From: Clostridium fessum
GTDB taxonomy: Bacteria > Bacillota > Clostridia > Lachnospirales > Lachnospiraceae
Reading direction: 5' to 3'
Assembly: GCF_003024715.1 (NCBI RefSeq)
Contig: NZ_PYLO01000001.1
Coordinates: 496,001-560,000 of the forward strand
Length of the DNA stretch: 64,000 nucleotides
The notes beneath the pieces are model-generated. The model did no database searches. It saw nothing but the letters and a program-made list of their open reading frames with translations, and was not told where the DNA came from. The translations under genes and the position numbers were made by a program. Positions 42,296-51,470 of this stretch are shown one piece after another (the stretch's first letter is position 1; each line of letters starts with the position of its first letter).

Positions 42296-42331
42296 ATAGA
42301 CCGGGGCAGATTTCTGCGGTCCGGTCTATTT
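42294..42331. terminator. Terminator after purL
   Basis: AAATAGACCGG (42294-42304) pairs with CCGGTCTATTT (42321-42331), with an inner GCAGA/TCTGC stem. It is directly joined to palindrome D3. Confidence 0.85.
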
Positions 42332-42359
42332 CTACCTTACTTAAAAGCAGGTGTTCATT

Positions 42360-45300
42360 TTATTTGAAATACTCCACACCTGAAGCAAACAGCTGCATAT
42401 CCTGATTTCCATAGATATTCATGCCTGTATCGCTCCAGCAGCGCTCGTTGTGACCCATCTTACCAAGAATACGTCCATCCGGGCTTGTGATACCCTCGAT
42501 GCACTGGTAGGAACCGTTCGGGTTCCACTCCTCGCTGACGGATAAGTTTCCGTTCGGATCGCTGTACTGGATCGCGATCTGACCATTTGCGCGAAGTTTT
42601 GCAAGCCACTCCTCGTTGGCTACGAAACGTCCTTCACCATGGGACATCGGGTTGCAGTATACGCCTCCCAGCTCTGCTTTTCTGAGCCACGGGGACAGGT
42701 TAGATACAACCTTTAAGTATGCCATGCGGGAAATGTGGCGTCCAATGTTGTTGGTTGTCAGAGTCGGGGAATCTGCTTTCTGAGGCTCAATCTTGCCTCC
42801 GGTTAAAAGTCCCAGTTTGATTAATGTCTGGAAGCCATTGCAGATACCCAGTACCAGGCCATCCCGGTCATGAAGCAGTTTGTCGATCTCCTCCATCATC
42901 GCCTCGTTGCGGAATACCGTAGCGAAGAATTTAGCCGAACCATCCGGCTCATCACCTGCGGAGAATCCACCCGGGAACATGATGATCTGGGATTTCTTGA
43001 TATCCTCTTTGTACTGCTCGATGGAAGAACGGATATCGGATGCATTCTGGTTGCGGAATACACGCACAATCGTCTCCGCTCCGGCTGCCTCAAAGGCTTT
43101 CGCACTGTCTAACTCGCAGTTGGTACCCGGCATTGCCGGAATAAATACGGTTGGCTTTGCCACCTTATGTTTGCATACATATACCTTATCGGTATTGTAA
43201 AGTGTTTCTTCTGCTGCCTTCATCGGCGCGCCGGAAGCAGTCGGGAATACCTTCTCCAGGGTTCTGGTCCATGCTTTCAGAGCCTCTTCCATGGAGATCA
43301 CGGTACTGCCATACTCGAAGGTTCCCTTGTCGGTTACCTCACCGATCACGGTGTACGGAATGGACAGCTCGCCTACCTTGCCGTCCGGAACCTCGCAGAC
43401 AATATTGCCCCAGCCAGCGGCGAAGAAGTCTCTCGGATCTACATTGTGCTCAATCTTTACGCCCAGGCGGTTACCAAATGCCATCTTGCTGACAGCCTCT
43501 GCTACACCAGCACCCTCAACCGCATATGCGGAAATAATCTTTCCAGACTCCATATCGCGGTAGATTTTCTCGTAACCATCCATGATCTGGCTGTAAACCG
43601 GCAGGTCATGTGCATCTTTCTCGATGGTAAAGAGAACAATCTTGCTGCCCGCTTTCTTAAATTCCGGAGATACCACGTGTTTGGTATCGGAAATATCAAC
43701 TGCAAAGGAAACCAGTGTCGGCGGTACGTCGATTTCGCCGTGCTCTTCATCATAGAAGCTGCCGGACATACTGTCCTTGCCGCCGATGGACGGAAGTCCA
43801 AATCCGAGCTGCGCACTGTAAGCACCGAGCAGAGCGGAGAACGGTGTGCCCCATCTCTTCGGATCTTCCGTCATACGTTTGAAGTACTCCTGGAAGGTAA
43901 AGCGGATCTTGTGGAAATCACCGCCGTTTGCCACGATCTTAGCAACAGAATCCAGCACTGCGTAAGTAGCGCCGTGGTACGGGCTCCAGCTGGACAGGTA
44001 CGGATCATAGCCGTAGCTCATCATGGTAACGGTATCGCATTTGCCCTTGCTCATCGGCAGTTTTGCCACCATCGCCTGTGTCTCGGTCATCTGGTGGACA
44101 CCGCCGTATGGCAGGAATACACTGCTTGCGCCCACGGTGCTGTCGAACATCTCAACCAGACCCTTCTGGGAGCATACATTTAAGGAAGAAAGCATGGACA
44201 GCCATTTTTCTTTGACATCCTTTACTTCCTGTTTATCAAATACATTGCCTTCCCTGGTCGGAACCTCAACGGTAACGGTTGTCTCCTGATGAGCACCGTT
44301 GGTATCCAGGAATGCACGGCTTAAATCTACGATCGTCTTGCCTCTCCAGTTCAGAACCAGGCGCGGGGACTCAGTAACAACGGCAACCGGAACTGCCTCC
44401 AGGTTCTCTTCTGCTGCATAAGCAAGCATCTTATCAACATCTTTCGGGTCTACCACCAGAGCCATACGCTCCTGTGACTCGGAAATCGCAATCTCCGTTC
44501 CGTCCAGACCTGCATATTTCTTCGGAACCTTGTCAAGGTCAATCTGAAGTCCGTCAGCTAACTCACCGATCGCTACCGACACGCCGCCGGCGCCAAAGTC
44601 GTTACACTTCTTGATCAGACGGCTGACCTCTGGGCGGCGGAACAGTCTCTGTAATTTACGTTCTGTTGGTGCATTTCCCTTCTGAACCTCTGCGCCGCAG
44701 ACCTCGATGGACTCCTCGGTATGTACCTTGGAAGAACCGGTTGCGCCGCCGATACCGTCACGGCCGGTACGTCCACCCATCAGGATGATTACATCGCCCG
44801 GATCGGAAGTCTCACGGATGACATTTTTGCGCGGAGCTGCTGCCATAACAGCACCGATCTCCATACGTTTTGCTACATAATTCGGATGATAAATCTCTTT
44901 TACATAGCCAGTAGCAAGACCGATCTGGTTGCCATAGGAGCTGTAGCCATGTGCTGCATCCTTTACGATGCGCTTCTGCGGAAGTTTACCGTGCAGTGTC
45001 TCAGACATCGGACGGGTCGGATCAGCCGCACCGGTCACACGCATAGCCTGGTATACATAGGTACGTCCGGAAAGCGGGTCGCGGATAGCACCGCCCAAGC
45101 AGGTGGCAGCGCCGCCAAAAGGCTCAATCTCGGTCGGATGGTTGTGGGTTTCATTTTTAAAGTTAACCAGCCACTCTTCTTCCTTGCCGTCGATGGTAAC
45201 CGGAACTACGATACTGCAGGCATTGATCTCCTCAGACTCCTCCAGATCCTCCAGCTTACCTTCACGGCGAAGCTTCTTCATAGCGAGAACAGCCAGATCC

Positions 45301-46124
45301 ATCAGGCAGACAAACTTGTCGTCACGGTCTTTGTAAATAACCTCACGGTCTGCCAGGTACTGTTTGTAGGAAGCTTCCATCGGCTCATTGTAATCGCCCT
45401 TTGTAAAGGTAACGTCCTTTAACTCAGTCTGGAAGGTCGTATGACGGCAGTGATCGGACCAATATGTATCCAGCACGCGGATCTCGGTCACAGACGGATC
45501 TCTCTTCTCTTCGTTCTTAAAGTAGTTGTGGATATGCTCGAAATCCTTGAACGTCATCGCAAGGTTCAGGGAATCGTAGAGTTCTTTTAACTCTGCCTCG
45601 CCATAACCGCAGAAGCCATCGAAAATCTTGACATCCTCCGGCTGCTCAAATACCGTTACCAGCGTTTCCGGCTTTGCGTTGTTATTCTCACGGGAATCCA
45701 CCGGGTTAATGCACAGGGACTTGATGCCCTCGATCTGCTCCGCGGTCAGTGTTCCGGAAATAACATAAGTTGTCGCGGAACGGATCACCGGATTTTCCTC
45801 TTCATTCAGAAGTTTCACACACTGTTCTGCGGAATCGGCTCTCTGATCGAACTGTCCCGGCAGGAACTCAACGGAAAAGATCGTATCGCCTTCCTTGGAC
45901 GGGAATGCCTCCTCATAGACAAAATCAACCGGCGGCTCAGAGAAGATCGTAATCAGCGCTTTCTGATATGCATCCTCCGATACATCCTCAATATCATAGC
46001 GGATCAGTACGCGGACATCGGTGATCGTGTCGATCCCCAGATAGCTTGCGATCTCCTCTTTCAGATCGTGAGCCAATACGGCAAATTCCGGTTTTTTCTC
46101 AACGAAAATACGTCTTACGCTCAT
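42360..46124 (-). CDS. purL: Phosphoribosylformylglycinamidine synthase, single-chain
   Basis: A large purine enzyme of 1254 residues that turns FGAR and glutamine into FGAM. The synthetase part contains VLDTYWSDHCRHTTF, FKNETHNHPTEIEPFGGAATCLGG and GGRTGRDGIGGATGSS. The glutamine amidotransferase domain at the C terminus has FIPAMPGTNCELDSAKAFEAAGAE, the nucleophile motif VLGICNGFQTLIKLG and NPMSHGEGRF. It has the one-chain form rather than PurSQL. AGGAGG lies upstream of the ATG. Its other pathway genes in this window are 40 kb away. Confidence 0.96.
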   Translation of the reverse strand: MSVRRIFVEKKPEFAVLAHDLKEEIASYLGIDTITDVRVLIRYDIEDVSEDAYQKALITIFSEPPVDFVYEEAFPSKEGDTIFSVEFLPGQFDQRADSAEQCVKLLNEEENPVIRSATTYVISGTLTAEQIEGIKSLCINPVDSRENNNAKPETLVTVFEQPEDVKIFDGFCGYGEAELKELYDSLNLAMTFKDFEHIHNYFKNEEKRDPSVTEIRVLDTYWSDHCRHTTFQTELKDVTFTKGDYNEPMEASYKQYLADREVIYKDRDDKFVCLMDLAVLAMKKLRREGKLEDLEESEEINACSIVVPVTIDGKEEEWLVNFKNETHNHPTEIEPFGGAATCLGGAIRDPLSGRTYVYQAMRVTGAADPTRPMSETLHGKLPQKRIVKDAAHGYSSYGNQIGLATGYVKEIYHPNYVAKRMEIGAVMAAAPRKNVIRETSDPGDVIILMGGRTGRDGIGGATGSSKVHTEESIEVCGAEVQKGNAPTERKLQRLFRRPEVSRLIKKCNDFGAGGVSVAIGELADGLQIDLDKVPKKYAGLDGTEIAISESQERMALVVDPKDVDKMLAYAAEENLEAVPVAVVTESPRLVLNWRGKTIVDLSRAFLDTNGAHQETTVTVEVPTREGNVFDKQEVKDVKEKWLSMLSSLNVCSQKGLVEMFDSTVGASSVFLPYGGVHQMTETQAMVAKLPMSKGKCDTVTMMSYGYDPYLSSWSPYHGATYAVLDSVAKIVANGGDFHKIRFTFQEYFKRMTEDPKRWGTPFSALLGAYSAQLGFGLPSIGGKDSMSGSFYDEEHGEIDVPPTLVSFAVDISDTKHVVSPEFKKAGSKIVLFTIEKDAHDLPVYSQIMDGYEKIYRDMESGKIISAYAVEGAGVAEAVSKMAFGNRLGVKIEHNVDPRDFFAAGWGNIVCEVPDGKVGELSIPYTVIGEVTDKGTFEYGSTVISMEEALKAWTRTLEKVFPTASGAPMKAAEETLYNTDKVYVCKHKVAKPTVFIPAMPGTNCELDSAKAFEAAGAETIVRVFRNQNASDIRSSIEQYKEDIKKSQIIMFPGGFSAGDEPDGSAKFFATVFRNEAMMEEIDKLLHDRDGLVLGICNGFQTLIKLGLLTGGKIEPQKADSPTLTTNNIGRHISRMAYLKVVSNLSPWLRKAELGGVYCNPMSHGEGRFVANEEWLAKLRANGQIAIQYSDPNGNLSVSEEWNPNGSYQCIEGITSPDGRILGKMGHNERCWSDTGMNIYGNQDMQLFASGVEYFK

Positions 46125-46190
46125 GTTTTCCTCCTGTTTTTTCGTATTTTAATGTTTCATGTTCTGTAAAATACATTCATTTTTTAGCAT

Positions 46191-46224
46191 AAAAGGCAAA
46201 TGCCTTCTTCTAGCATCTGCCTTT
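46191..46224 (-). promoter_or_regulatory. Hairpin in the purL leader
   Basis: AAAAGGCAAATGC (46191-46203) pairs with GCATCTGCCTTT (46213-46224) with one mismatch. On the minus strand it ends in TTTTATGCTAAAAAA. It begins within a few bases of the predicted transcript start, so it could stabilise the mRNA or be a weak terminator. No purine riboswitch core is seen. Confidence 0.55.
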
Positions 46225-46253
46225 ATCATACACAATTTTTATAGATTAGTAAA
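46225..46253 (-). promoter_or_regulatory. Probable purL promoter
   Basis: Minus strand: TTTACT (46248-46253), 17 bases, TATGAT (46225-46230). MITE copy 2 lies about 40 bases upstream. Confidence 0.65.
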
Positions 46254-46292
46254 ATTAATATATTTAATATTTTTTATTAACATATCTTATTG

Positions 46293-46425
46293 GTTACTGT
46301 TCACGCATACGTGCCCAGTAACGGAATTTGCCGTGGCTTCGCATTTAAATACGGCAAATTCCTGCTACCACCACGTTTTCTTACGGCACTTTCGGTTCCA
46401 AAAGTGCCTACCCGTGAACAGTAAC
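46293..46425. mobile_element. 133-bp MITE, copy 2
   Basis: It begins GTTACTGTTCACG and ends CGTGAACAGTAAC, a perfect 13-bp terminal inverted repeat. It is flanked by perfect 8-bp direct repeats TCTTATTG (46285-46292 and 46426-46433). It has the same orientation as copy 1 and differs from it at three positions. It sits between the purL promoter region and the end of the phosphatase gene. Confidence 0.93.
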
Positions 46426-46481
46426 TCTTATTGTATCTCTTGCCTTATTTCATTCCTGCTTTTTCATTTTGAAATCATTCT

Positions 46482-47120
46482 TTAAAACAATTTTTTCTGT
46501 TCCAACGTCCCTGTCTCATTCAGTGCAAGCAGCTTTCCCATCCCCGTCGAACGGTCATACGAAACAACCGACAGACTGGCATTCGCCACAATGATCTCCT
46601 GCGGCTCCCGATGGAAACGGAGCAGATAATTCATCAAAAAGACGAGGATCCCACCGTGCGCCACGATCACCGCATCCCCGGCTGTCTCCTCCAAAATCTG
46701 TCGGATCGCCCGTTCACTCCGCGCCTCGCAGGATTTTCTTGATTCTCCGCCGGACGGGATACCGACCATCGGCTGTTCCCTCCACAGATGAAATTCGTCC
46801 GGGTACTCTGCTTCCACCTGCTGCCAGCTTTTGCCTTCCCAGCATCCAAAATCGCGCTCCCGCAGCCCCGTCAGGCGGCGGAGCGGTAATTTTCCTTCCT
46901 TTGCCAGGATCTCCGCCGTCTGGAATGCCCGCGCAAGCGGGCTGGTATAAACCGCATCGATCCGCGTTCCCGCCGGATAGCCACTCCTCTCTTTTAGAAC
47001 AGCGGCTAGCTGCTCCGCCTGCTGCCGTCCTGTCTCATTCAGCGGAATATCCGTCGTTCCCTGTATCTTTCCCGCCCGGTTCCAGTCAGTCTGACCGTGG
47101 CGCACCAAATAAAACAGCAT
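46482..47120 (-). CDS. Histidine phosphatase-family (phosphoglycerate mutase-like) protein
   Basis: A protein of 212 residues. The catalytic motif LVRHGQTDWNRAGKIQG is at the N terminus; the acid residue lies in LRERDFGCWEGKSW and the second His in VIAHGGILVFLMNYLL. The substrate could be a small phosphate ester such as alpha-ribazole phosphate or a sugar phosphate; it cannot be chosen from sequence. AGGAG lies about 8 bases before the ATG. It follows the sigma-like gene by 6 bases, so they form one unit. Confidence 0.9.
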   Translation of the reverse strand: MLFYLVRHGQTDWNRAGKIQGTTDIPLNETGRQQAEQLAAVLKERSGYPAGTRIDAVYTSPLARAFQTAEILAKEGKLPLRRLTGLRERDFGCWEGKSWQQVEAEYPDEFHLWREQPMVGIPSGGESRKSCEARSERAIRQILEETAGDAVIVAHGGILVFLMNYLLRFHREPQEIIVANASLSVVSYDRSTGMGKLLALNETGTLEQKKLF

Positions 47121-47126
47121 TTTCTA

Positions 47127-47681
47127 TTACTCCTGTTCATCTATCTCTTTCTGAGCCATCTCTGCCGCCTGACCGCTGACCTTCATCGCATCCATCGTCA
47201 GCTTCATGATGTCACGGATCTCATCCTCGCTCATCTTCATGCGCTCTGCCAATTCCGCAAGGGTCGCCTCGCGTCCCAGCTCCCGCGCCATGCTCGCAGA
47301 AATATCCTTGAGGACATTAACGCGCGCCGCCATCTCCTCCTCAATCTTCGTCTCGCGGTTCTGAATCTGCAGCGCATCCTCGATCGCCGCGCGCACCTTT
47401 TTCTCCATCTGCGCGTCGAAATCACCGTTTTCGTACTCGCTTGCGAACAGAAACAGCGCCATATTTGCCTCCTGCACCAGATCGCCCGCCGGAAGTCCCC
47501 GATCGTGATACTCCTCCGCGATCTGAACCGCCTTCGTCAGTTTTAACTCCGTCAGACGGGAAACCGCTGTCTTGTCCCCCTCCGTCAGTTTTTTCAGAAG
47601 CGCCGTTTCCTCCTCCGGCGTGCCCTGCGGGAGATTTTTCAGTTCCTCTAAGTAAATATCATAAAATGTATTAGATTCCAT
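47127..47681 (-). CDS. Sigma-70-like protein lacking region 4
   Basis: A protein of 184 residues that resembles part of a group 1/3 sigma factor. Region 1.2-like sequence (YLEELKNLPQGTPEEETALLKKLTEGD) leads to region 2.1-2.2 (LTELKLTKAVQIAEEYHDRGLPAGDLVQEANMALFLFA). The region 2.3-2.4 stretch that melts and reads the -10 is degenerate. Region 3-like sequence (VNVLKDISASMARELGREATLAELAERMKMSEDEIRDI) follows. Region 4, which reads the -35, is missing; the protein ends in a short acidic tail. It is not a frameshift remnant: AGGAGG precedes the ATG and the frame is clean. It may bind RNA polymerase core without promoter recognition. Confidence 0.78.
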   Translation of the reverse strand: MESNTFYDIYLEELKNLPQGTPEEETALLKKLTEGDKTAVSRLTELKLTKAVQIAEEYHDRGLPAGDLVQEANMALFLFASEYENGDFDAQMEKKVRAAIEDALQIQNRETKIEEEMAARVNVLKDISASMARELGREATLAELAERMKMSEDEIRDIMKLTMDAMKVSGQAAEMAQKEIDEQE

Positions 47682-47762
47682 GTGGTATTCCCTCCTAAAA
47701 AATACATACTTCTAAGATGATTCCGTCATTTTATCACAAACAAGACACAGATACAATCATTA

Positions 47763-47791
47763 TTGACTCCGCCCTCCAATCATGTTACACT
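47763..47791 (+). promoter_or_regulatory. Promoter of the LysR gene
   Basis: TTGACT (47763-47768), 17 bases, TACACT (47786-47791), with AGGAGG and ATG 30 bases on. The divergent sigma-like gene starts 80 bases to the left, so one operator could serve both. Confidence 0.72.
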
Positions 47792-47820
47792 GAATACAGT
47801 TCTATAAGGAGGACTAATAA

Positions 47821-48744
47821 ATGGATATCAACTATGAATTATATAAAGTATTTTACCACGTAGCCTCGACGTTAAGTTTCTCCGAGGCATCTAAGCAGCT
47901 TTTCATCTCCCAGTCGGCGGTCAGCCAGTCGATCAAGGTACTGGAGAAGAAACTGAACCAGACTCTTTTCATCCGCAGCACAAAAAAAGTACAGCTTACC
48001 CCGGAAGGCGAGATCCTGCTCAAGCACGTGGAACCGGCGATGAACCTGATCCGTCAGGGCGAAAACCAGCTGCTCGACTCTAACAGCTTAAACGGCGGTC
48101 AGCTCCGCATCGGCGCAAGCGACACGATCTGCCGCTATTATCTGGTGCCATTTTTAAGCGAATTTCACAAGCGCTACCCGAATATCCACATCAAAGTTAC
48201 CAACCGTACCTCCATCGAATGTGCACGGCTTCTGGACAACGGACAGGTTGATTTTATCCTGACGAATTATCCAAACTCCGGGCTCGGTGGAACGCAGAAT
48301 ATCCATGTGCTGCGCGAATTCAACGATATATTCGTCGCTAATGAAACCTATTTCCCGATGAAAGACCGCCCGGTTACACTGCACGAGCTGCAGGCGCTCC
48401 CGATCCTCATGCTGGATCGCAAGAGTACCACCAGCGAATTTCTGCACAACATGTTCCAGAAGCACCAGCTCGACCTCGTACCGGAGATTGAATTAAGCAG
48501 CAACGATCTGCTCATCGATCTGGCGCGCATCGGTCTCGGCATCGCATTTGTCCCGGATTTCTGTCTCCCGGCTGGCGAAAAAGAACTTTATGCCCTGACC
48601 CTGACCGAAACCCTGCCGCCGCGCCAGCTCGTCGTCGTCCACAATGAAACAATGCCGATCTCGCAGGCATCGCGTGAATTTATTGAACTTCTGGAAAACG
48701 GCTCCAAAACGCCTGAAGCTCCTGCTCCAGAGACGAAAGACTGA
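47821..48744 (+). CDS. LysR-family transcriptional regulator
   Basis: A DNA-binding regulator of 307 residues. The N-terminal winged helix has LYKVFYHVASTLSFSEASKQLFISQSAVSQSIKVLEKKLNQTLF; the effector domain follows (LRIGASDTICRYYLVPFLSEFHKRYPNI). It is closest in look to CysL/YwfK-type regulators, but the effector is unknown. AGGAGG lies 7 bases before the ATG. Divergent from the sigma-like gene, a usual layout for a regulator and its target. Its 3' end overlaps the convergent helicase gene by 65 bases. Confidence 0.93.
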   Translation: MDINYELYKVFYHVASTLSFSEASKQLFISQSAVSQSIKVLEKKLNQTLFIRSTKKVQLTPEGEILLKHVEPAMNLIRQGENQLLDSNSLNGGQLRIGASDTICRYYLVPFLSEFHKRYPNIHIKVTNRTSIECARLLDNGQVDFILTNYPNSGLGGTQNIHVLREFNDIFVANETYFPMKDRPVTLHELQALPILMLDRKSTTSEFLHNMFQKHQLDLVPEIELSSNDLLIDLARIGLGIAFVPDFCLPAGEKELYALTLTETLPPRQLVVVHNETMPISQASREFIELLENGSKTPEAPAPETKD

Positions 48745-51118
48745 CCCGTTTGACATCGCTCCATTCCCTTGGAAATAATTCCCGGTACTCCCGATGCCAG
48801 AACCGGTCATCCAGTAAAAGGATGACACCCTGATCGGACGCGGTCCGGATGACCCGCCCTGCCGCCTGGAGTACCTTATTCATGCCCGGATACTGGTAGG
48901 CATATGCAAATCCGTCTTTTCCCGCTTCTTCAAAATATCCCTGCAAAATCTTCTGCTCCGTGCATACCATCGGAAGCCCGGTTCCTACCACGATCACTCC
49001 GATCAGGCGGTCGCCCGTCAAATCGATTCCCTCCGAAAACAGACCGCCCATCACACAGAACGCCACCAGAGAAGTATCACGTTCAGCTGTTCGTTCGGGA
49101 GAAAATTTCTGTAAAAATGCTTCCCGTTCTTCCTCGGTCATGTGAGAATCCTGGACCAGGATTTCCATACTTTTTCCGTTTTCCCCGGAATGATTTTTCA
49201 TTTTTTCATTATCATCCAATTCAACCTTCTGATACGCATATTCCCCTTCACACACCTCACGCACCCGGTTCATATACTGATACGATGGAAAAAACACAAT
49301 ATAATTGCCCTTTTTCACACTTGCCATCGTCTGGATGTACCGCAGCACCCGCCGGTATTCCAGCTCATTGCGCCGCGTATAGCGGCTCGTCACATCCGTC
49401 GCCGCCAGCAGAAGACGCTGCTCCTGTGGAAACGGGGACGGCACGTAGACTGTATAGTCCTCCTCCTGATCTGACAGAAGCATCCGGTAATACCGGAGCG
49501 GCAGAAGTGTTGCCGAGAAAAAAACCGCCGCCTTTCCCTGCGACAGGCACTGTGCCAGATTTTCAATCGGATTGACACAATAAAGCCGGATGACAAATTC
49601 GCCGGATGGCAGAAGTTCCGTGTAAATCCGGTAATGCTCATCGACCCGCTCATACATATTTAAAAAATGGCGCACCGAAAAATAAAAATCCAGAATCGTG
49701 TCCCGTCCATCTTCCTCGCCCGGCTTTTCCAGATACTTTTCCATTTCCCCAAAAACACTGTTTAACACTGGAACCAGATGTCCGGCATCCGTGATCACCT
49801 GGTATCCGCCGCACTCCCGCTTCATCTCCAGAAGCGCCTTATTTAACCTTGTAAGCTGCCGCCCCAGCGCCGGCGCACGATGTCCCAACACTTTTTTCGT
49901 CAAAAGCACTTCTTCCTTTATAATAGAAGCACTGTACATTTCCCGCGCGCGCGATACCAGATTGTGGGCTTCATCCATCAGGAAGAAATAGTCTCCCTCG
50001 GCCCCATCCGCAAAATAACGTTTCAAGCGCACATCCGGGTCAAAGACATAATTATAATCGCAAATGATCCCATCCACAAACGAAGAAATATCGAGGCAGA
50101 ACTCAAACGGGCAGACCTGAAACTTTTCCGCATACTCTAAAATTACCGAACGCGTGATTCCAAATTCCTGATGCAAAATTTCATACACCGCATCGTTGAC
50201 CCGGTCAAAATGTCCTTTCGCACGTGGGCACATTTCCGGATTGCACACCGGTTTTTCCAAAATACACAACTTTTCCTTTGCCGTGATCGTGACCGAACGA
50301 AAATACAGCCCGCGTTCCCGCAAAATCGCCAGCGCCTCTTCCGCCACTGTCCGCGTGATCGTCTTCGCTGTCAGGTAAAAGAGTTTCTGTCCATGCCCTT
50401 CCCCGATCGCTTTAAGCGCCGGAAATACCGTCGAAAGTGTCTTTCCAATCCCGGTCGGAGCCTGGACAAACAGCCTGCGCCCGCGCTCCAGCGTCCGGTA
50501 AACCGCCACCGCCAGTTCCCGCTGCCCCGCCCGGTACGGATAGGGAAATTCAAGCGCCTTGATTGATTCATCACGTCGCAGTCCGTTGTGATAGAGGTAA
50601 CGCGCCCATTTGACATATTCATGGATCAAACCAGCAAACCATTCGGAAAGTTCATCCATTGTCTGGATCTGCTGAAAGCGGCGGATCTCCTCCGTCTCCA
50701 GATTACAGTAGGTGAGCTGCAGCGTCACTTCGTCCAGCGCTTCCTGTAATCCATAGATATAGCCGTAACAGCGCGCCTGCGCCATATGCACGCCGACCGC
50801 CTCCTCCAGACAGTTTACATCCTGGTAAACACACTTGATCTCATCGATCGTGACATTTCTTCCATCCCGGATGATTCCATCCGCACGCCCCTCGACCACG
50901 ATCTGGAATCCATCCTCCTCCACCGAATGGCGCAGCGACACCTCCGCCTGATACCCCGATCCCATCCGCCGCTGTATCTTCCGGTGCATCCGTCCCCCAG
51001 CTAACATCGCCTCTTTCTGTGCACCCGCCGTGCGCCGGTTATCAATATCCCCCGAACGCAGAACGAACTCAACCAGATTGCGGACGGAGATCCGTATCTG
51101 CCTGCCGGTCAGCTCCAT
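48680..51118 (-). CDS. DinG/XPD-like ATP-dependent helicase with N-terminal PD-(D/E)XK nuclease domain
   Basis: A protein of 812 residues. The N-terminal ~170 residues look like a PD-(D/E)XK nuclease of the Cas4/RecB type (VEGRADGIIRDG, then TIDEIKCVYQDV giving the E-x-K). The helicase starts with QAPTGIGKTLSTVFPALKA (Walker A); DEAH is MDEAHNLVSRA. Four cysteines (KPVCNPEMCPRAKG and CPFEFCLD) fit the Fe-S cluster of Rad3/XPD helicases. The C terminus has GGLFSEGIDLTGDRL and QAAGRVIRTASDQGVILLLDDRF. The start at 51118 (MELTGRQIRISVRNL) has GGGAGG at 8 bases. It probably acts in DNA repair. Confidence 0.9.
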   Translation of the reverse strand: MELTGRQIRISVRNLVEFVLRSGDIDNRRTAGAQKEAMLAGGRMHRKIQRRMGSGYQAEVSLRHSVEEDGFQIVVEGRADGIIRDGRNVTIDEIKCVYQDVNCLEEAVGVHMAQARCYGYIYGLQEALDEVTLQLTYCNLETEEIRRFQQIQTMDELSEWFAGLIHEYVKWARYLYHNGLRRDESIKALEFPYPYRAGQRELAVAVYRTLERGRRLFVQAPTGIGKTLSTVFPALKAIGEGHGQKLFYLTAKTITRTVAEEALAILRERGLYFRSVTITAKEKLCILEKPVCNPEMCPRAKGHFDRVNDAVYEILHQEFGITRSVILEYAEKFQVCPFEFCLDISSFVDGIICDYNYVFDPDVRLKRYFADGAEGDYFFLMDEAHNLVSRAREMYSASIIKEEVLLTKKVLGHRAPALGRQLTRLNKALLEMKRECGGYQVITDAGHLVPVLNSVFGEMEKYLEKPGEEDGRDTILDFYFSVRHFLNMYERVDEHYRIYTELLPSGEFVIRLYCVNPIENLAQCLSQGKAAVFFSATLLPLRYYRMLLSDQEEDYTVYVPSPFPQEQRLLLAATDVTSRYTRRNELEYRRVLRYIQTMASVKKGNYIVFFPSYQYMNRVREVCEGEYAYQKVELDDNEKMKNHSGENGKSMEILVQDSHMTEEEREAFLQKFSPERTAERDTSLVAFCVMGGLFSEGIDLTGDRLIGVIVVGTGLPMVCTEQKILQGYFEEAGKDGFAYAYQYPGMNKVLQAAGRVIRTASDQGVILLLDDRFWHREYRELFPREWSDVKRVSLSSLEQELQAFWSRFPEVQ

Positions 51119-51144
51119 GTGTGGTTCCTCCCTTCCCCGTACAT

Positions 51145-51302
51145 GTACTCTCGGAATCTTTCTGTGCTTAATTTTGTGAAATGATTTTTTGTCAGTTGTG
51201 CCCAAATTTCTGAGGCGTACGCGGTGCGTACGTTGATGAAATTCGGGTGCGGCTGGCGGAAAATCAGCCACAAAAGCACGTGCAGAAAGACTCCGAGAGT
51301 AC
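51145..51302. repeat. Long imperfect palindrome (~160 bp)
   Basis: The outer arms 51145-51169 and 51274-51302 match over ~25 bases (GTACTCTCGGA..TCTTTCTG..GTGCTT). Nested inside are GTGCCCAAATTTC/GAAATTCGGGTGC (one gap) and the tight CGTACGCGGTGCGTACG. The whole block can fold on itself. It starts 27 bases upstream of the helicase start, so it is in its 5' region. No clear target duplication is seen. Confidence 0.65.
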
Positions 51303-51320
51303 ATATATATGTCTATCAAA

Positions 51321-51362
51321 AAGACTGCAGACACCATCTTCTCTCCGGCACCCGCAGTCTTT
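51321..51362 (-). terminator. Terminator after the HPr-like gene
   Basis: AAGACTGC (51321-51328) pairs with GCAGTCTT (51354-51361); on the minus strand the stem is followed by TTTTTG. Confidence 0.8.
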
Positions 51363-51470
51363 CTTTATTTTCGTACTATCAACTTTTCTTTCATCATGCC
51401 GATTCGGACCATACATATCCTAAAATATCTATGATATCTATGTTCCGCTTGAACCAGCCTTCCAGCCCTT

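Noticed and set aside
46126-46292. A purine riboswitch in the purL leader
   Set aside because: The conserved loop sequences are absent and the leader is too short; only a simple hairpin is seen.
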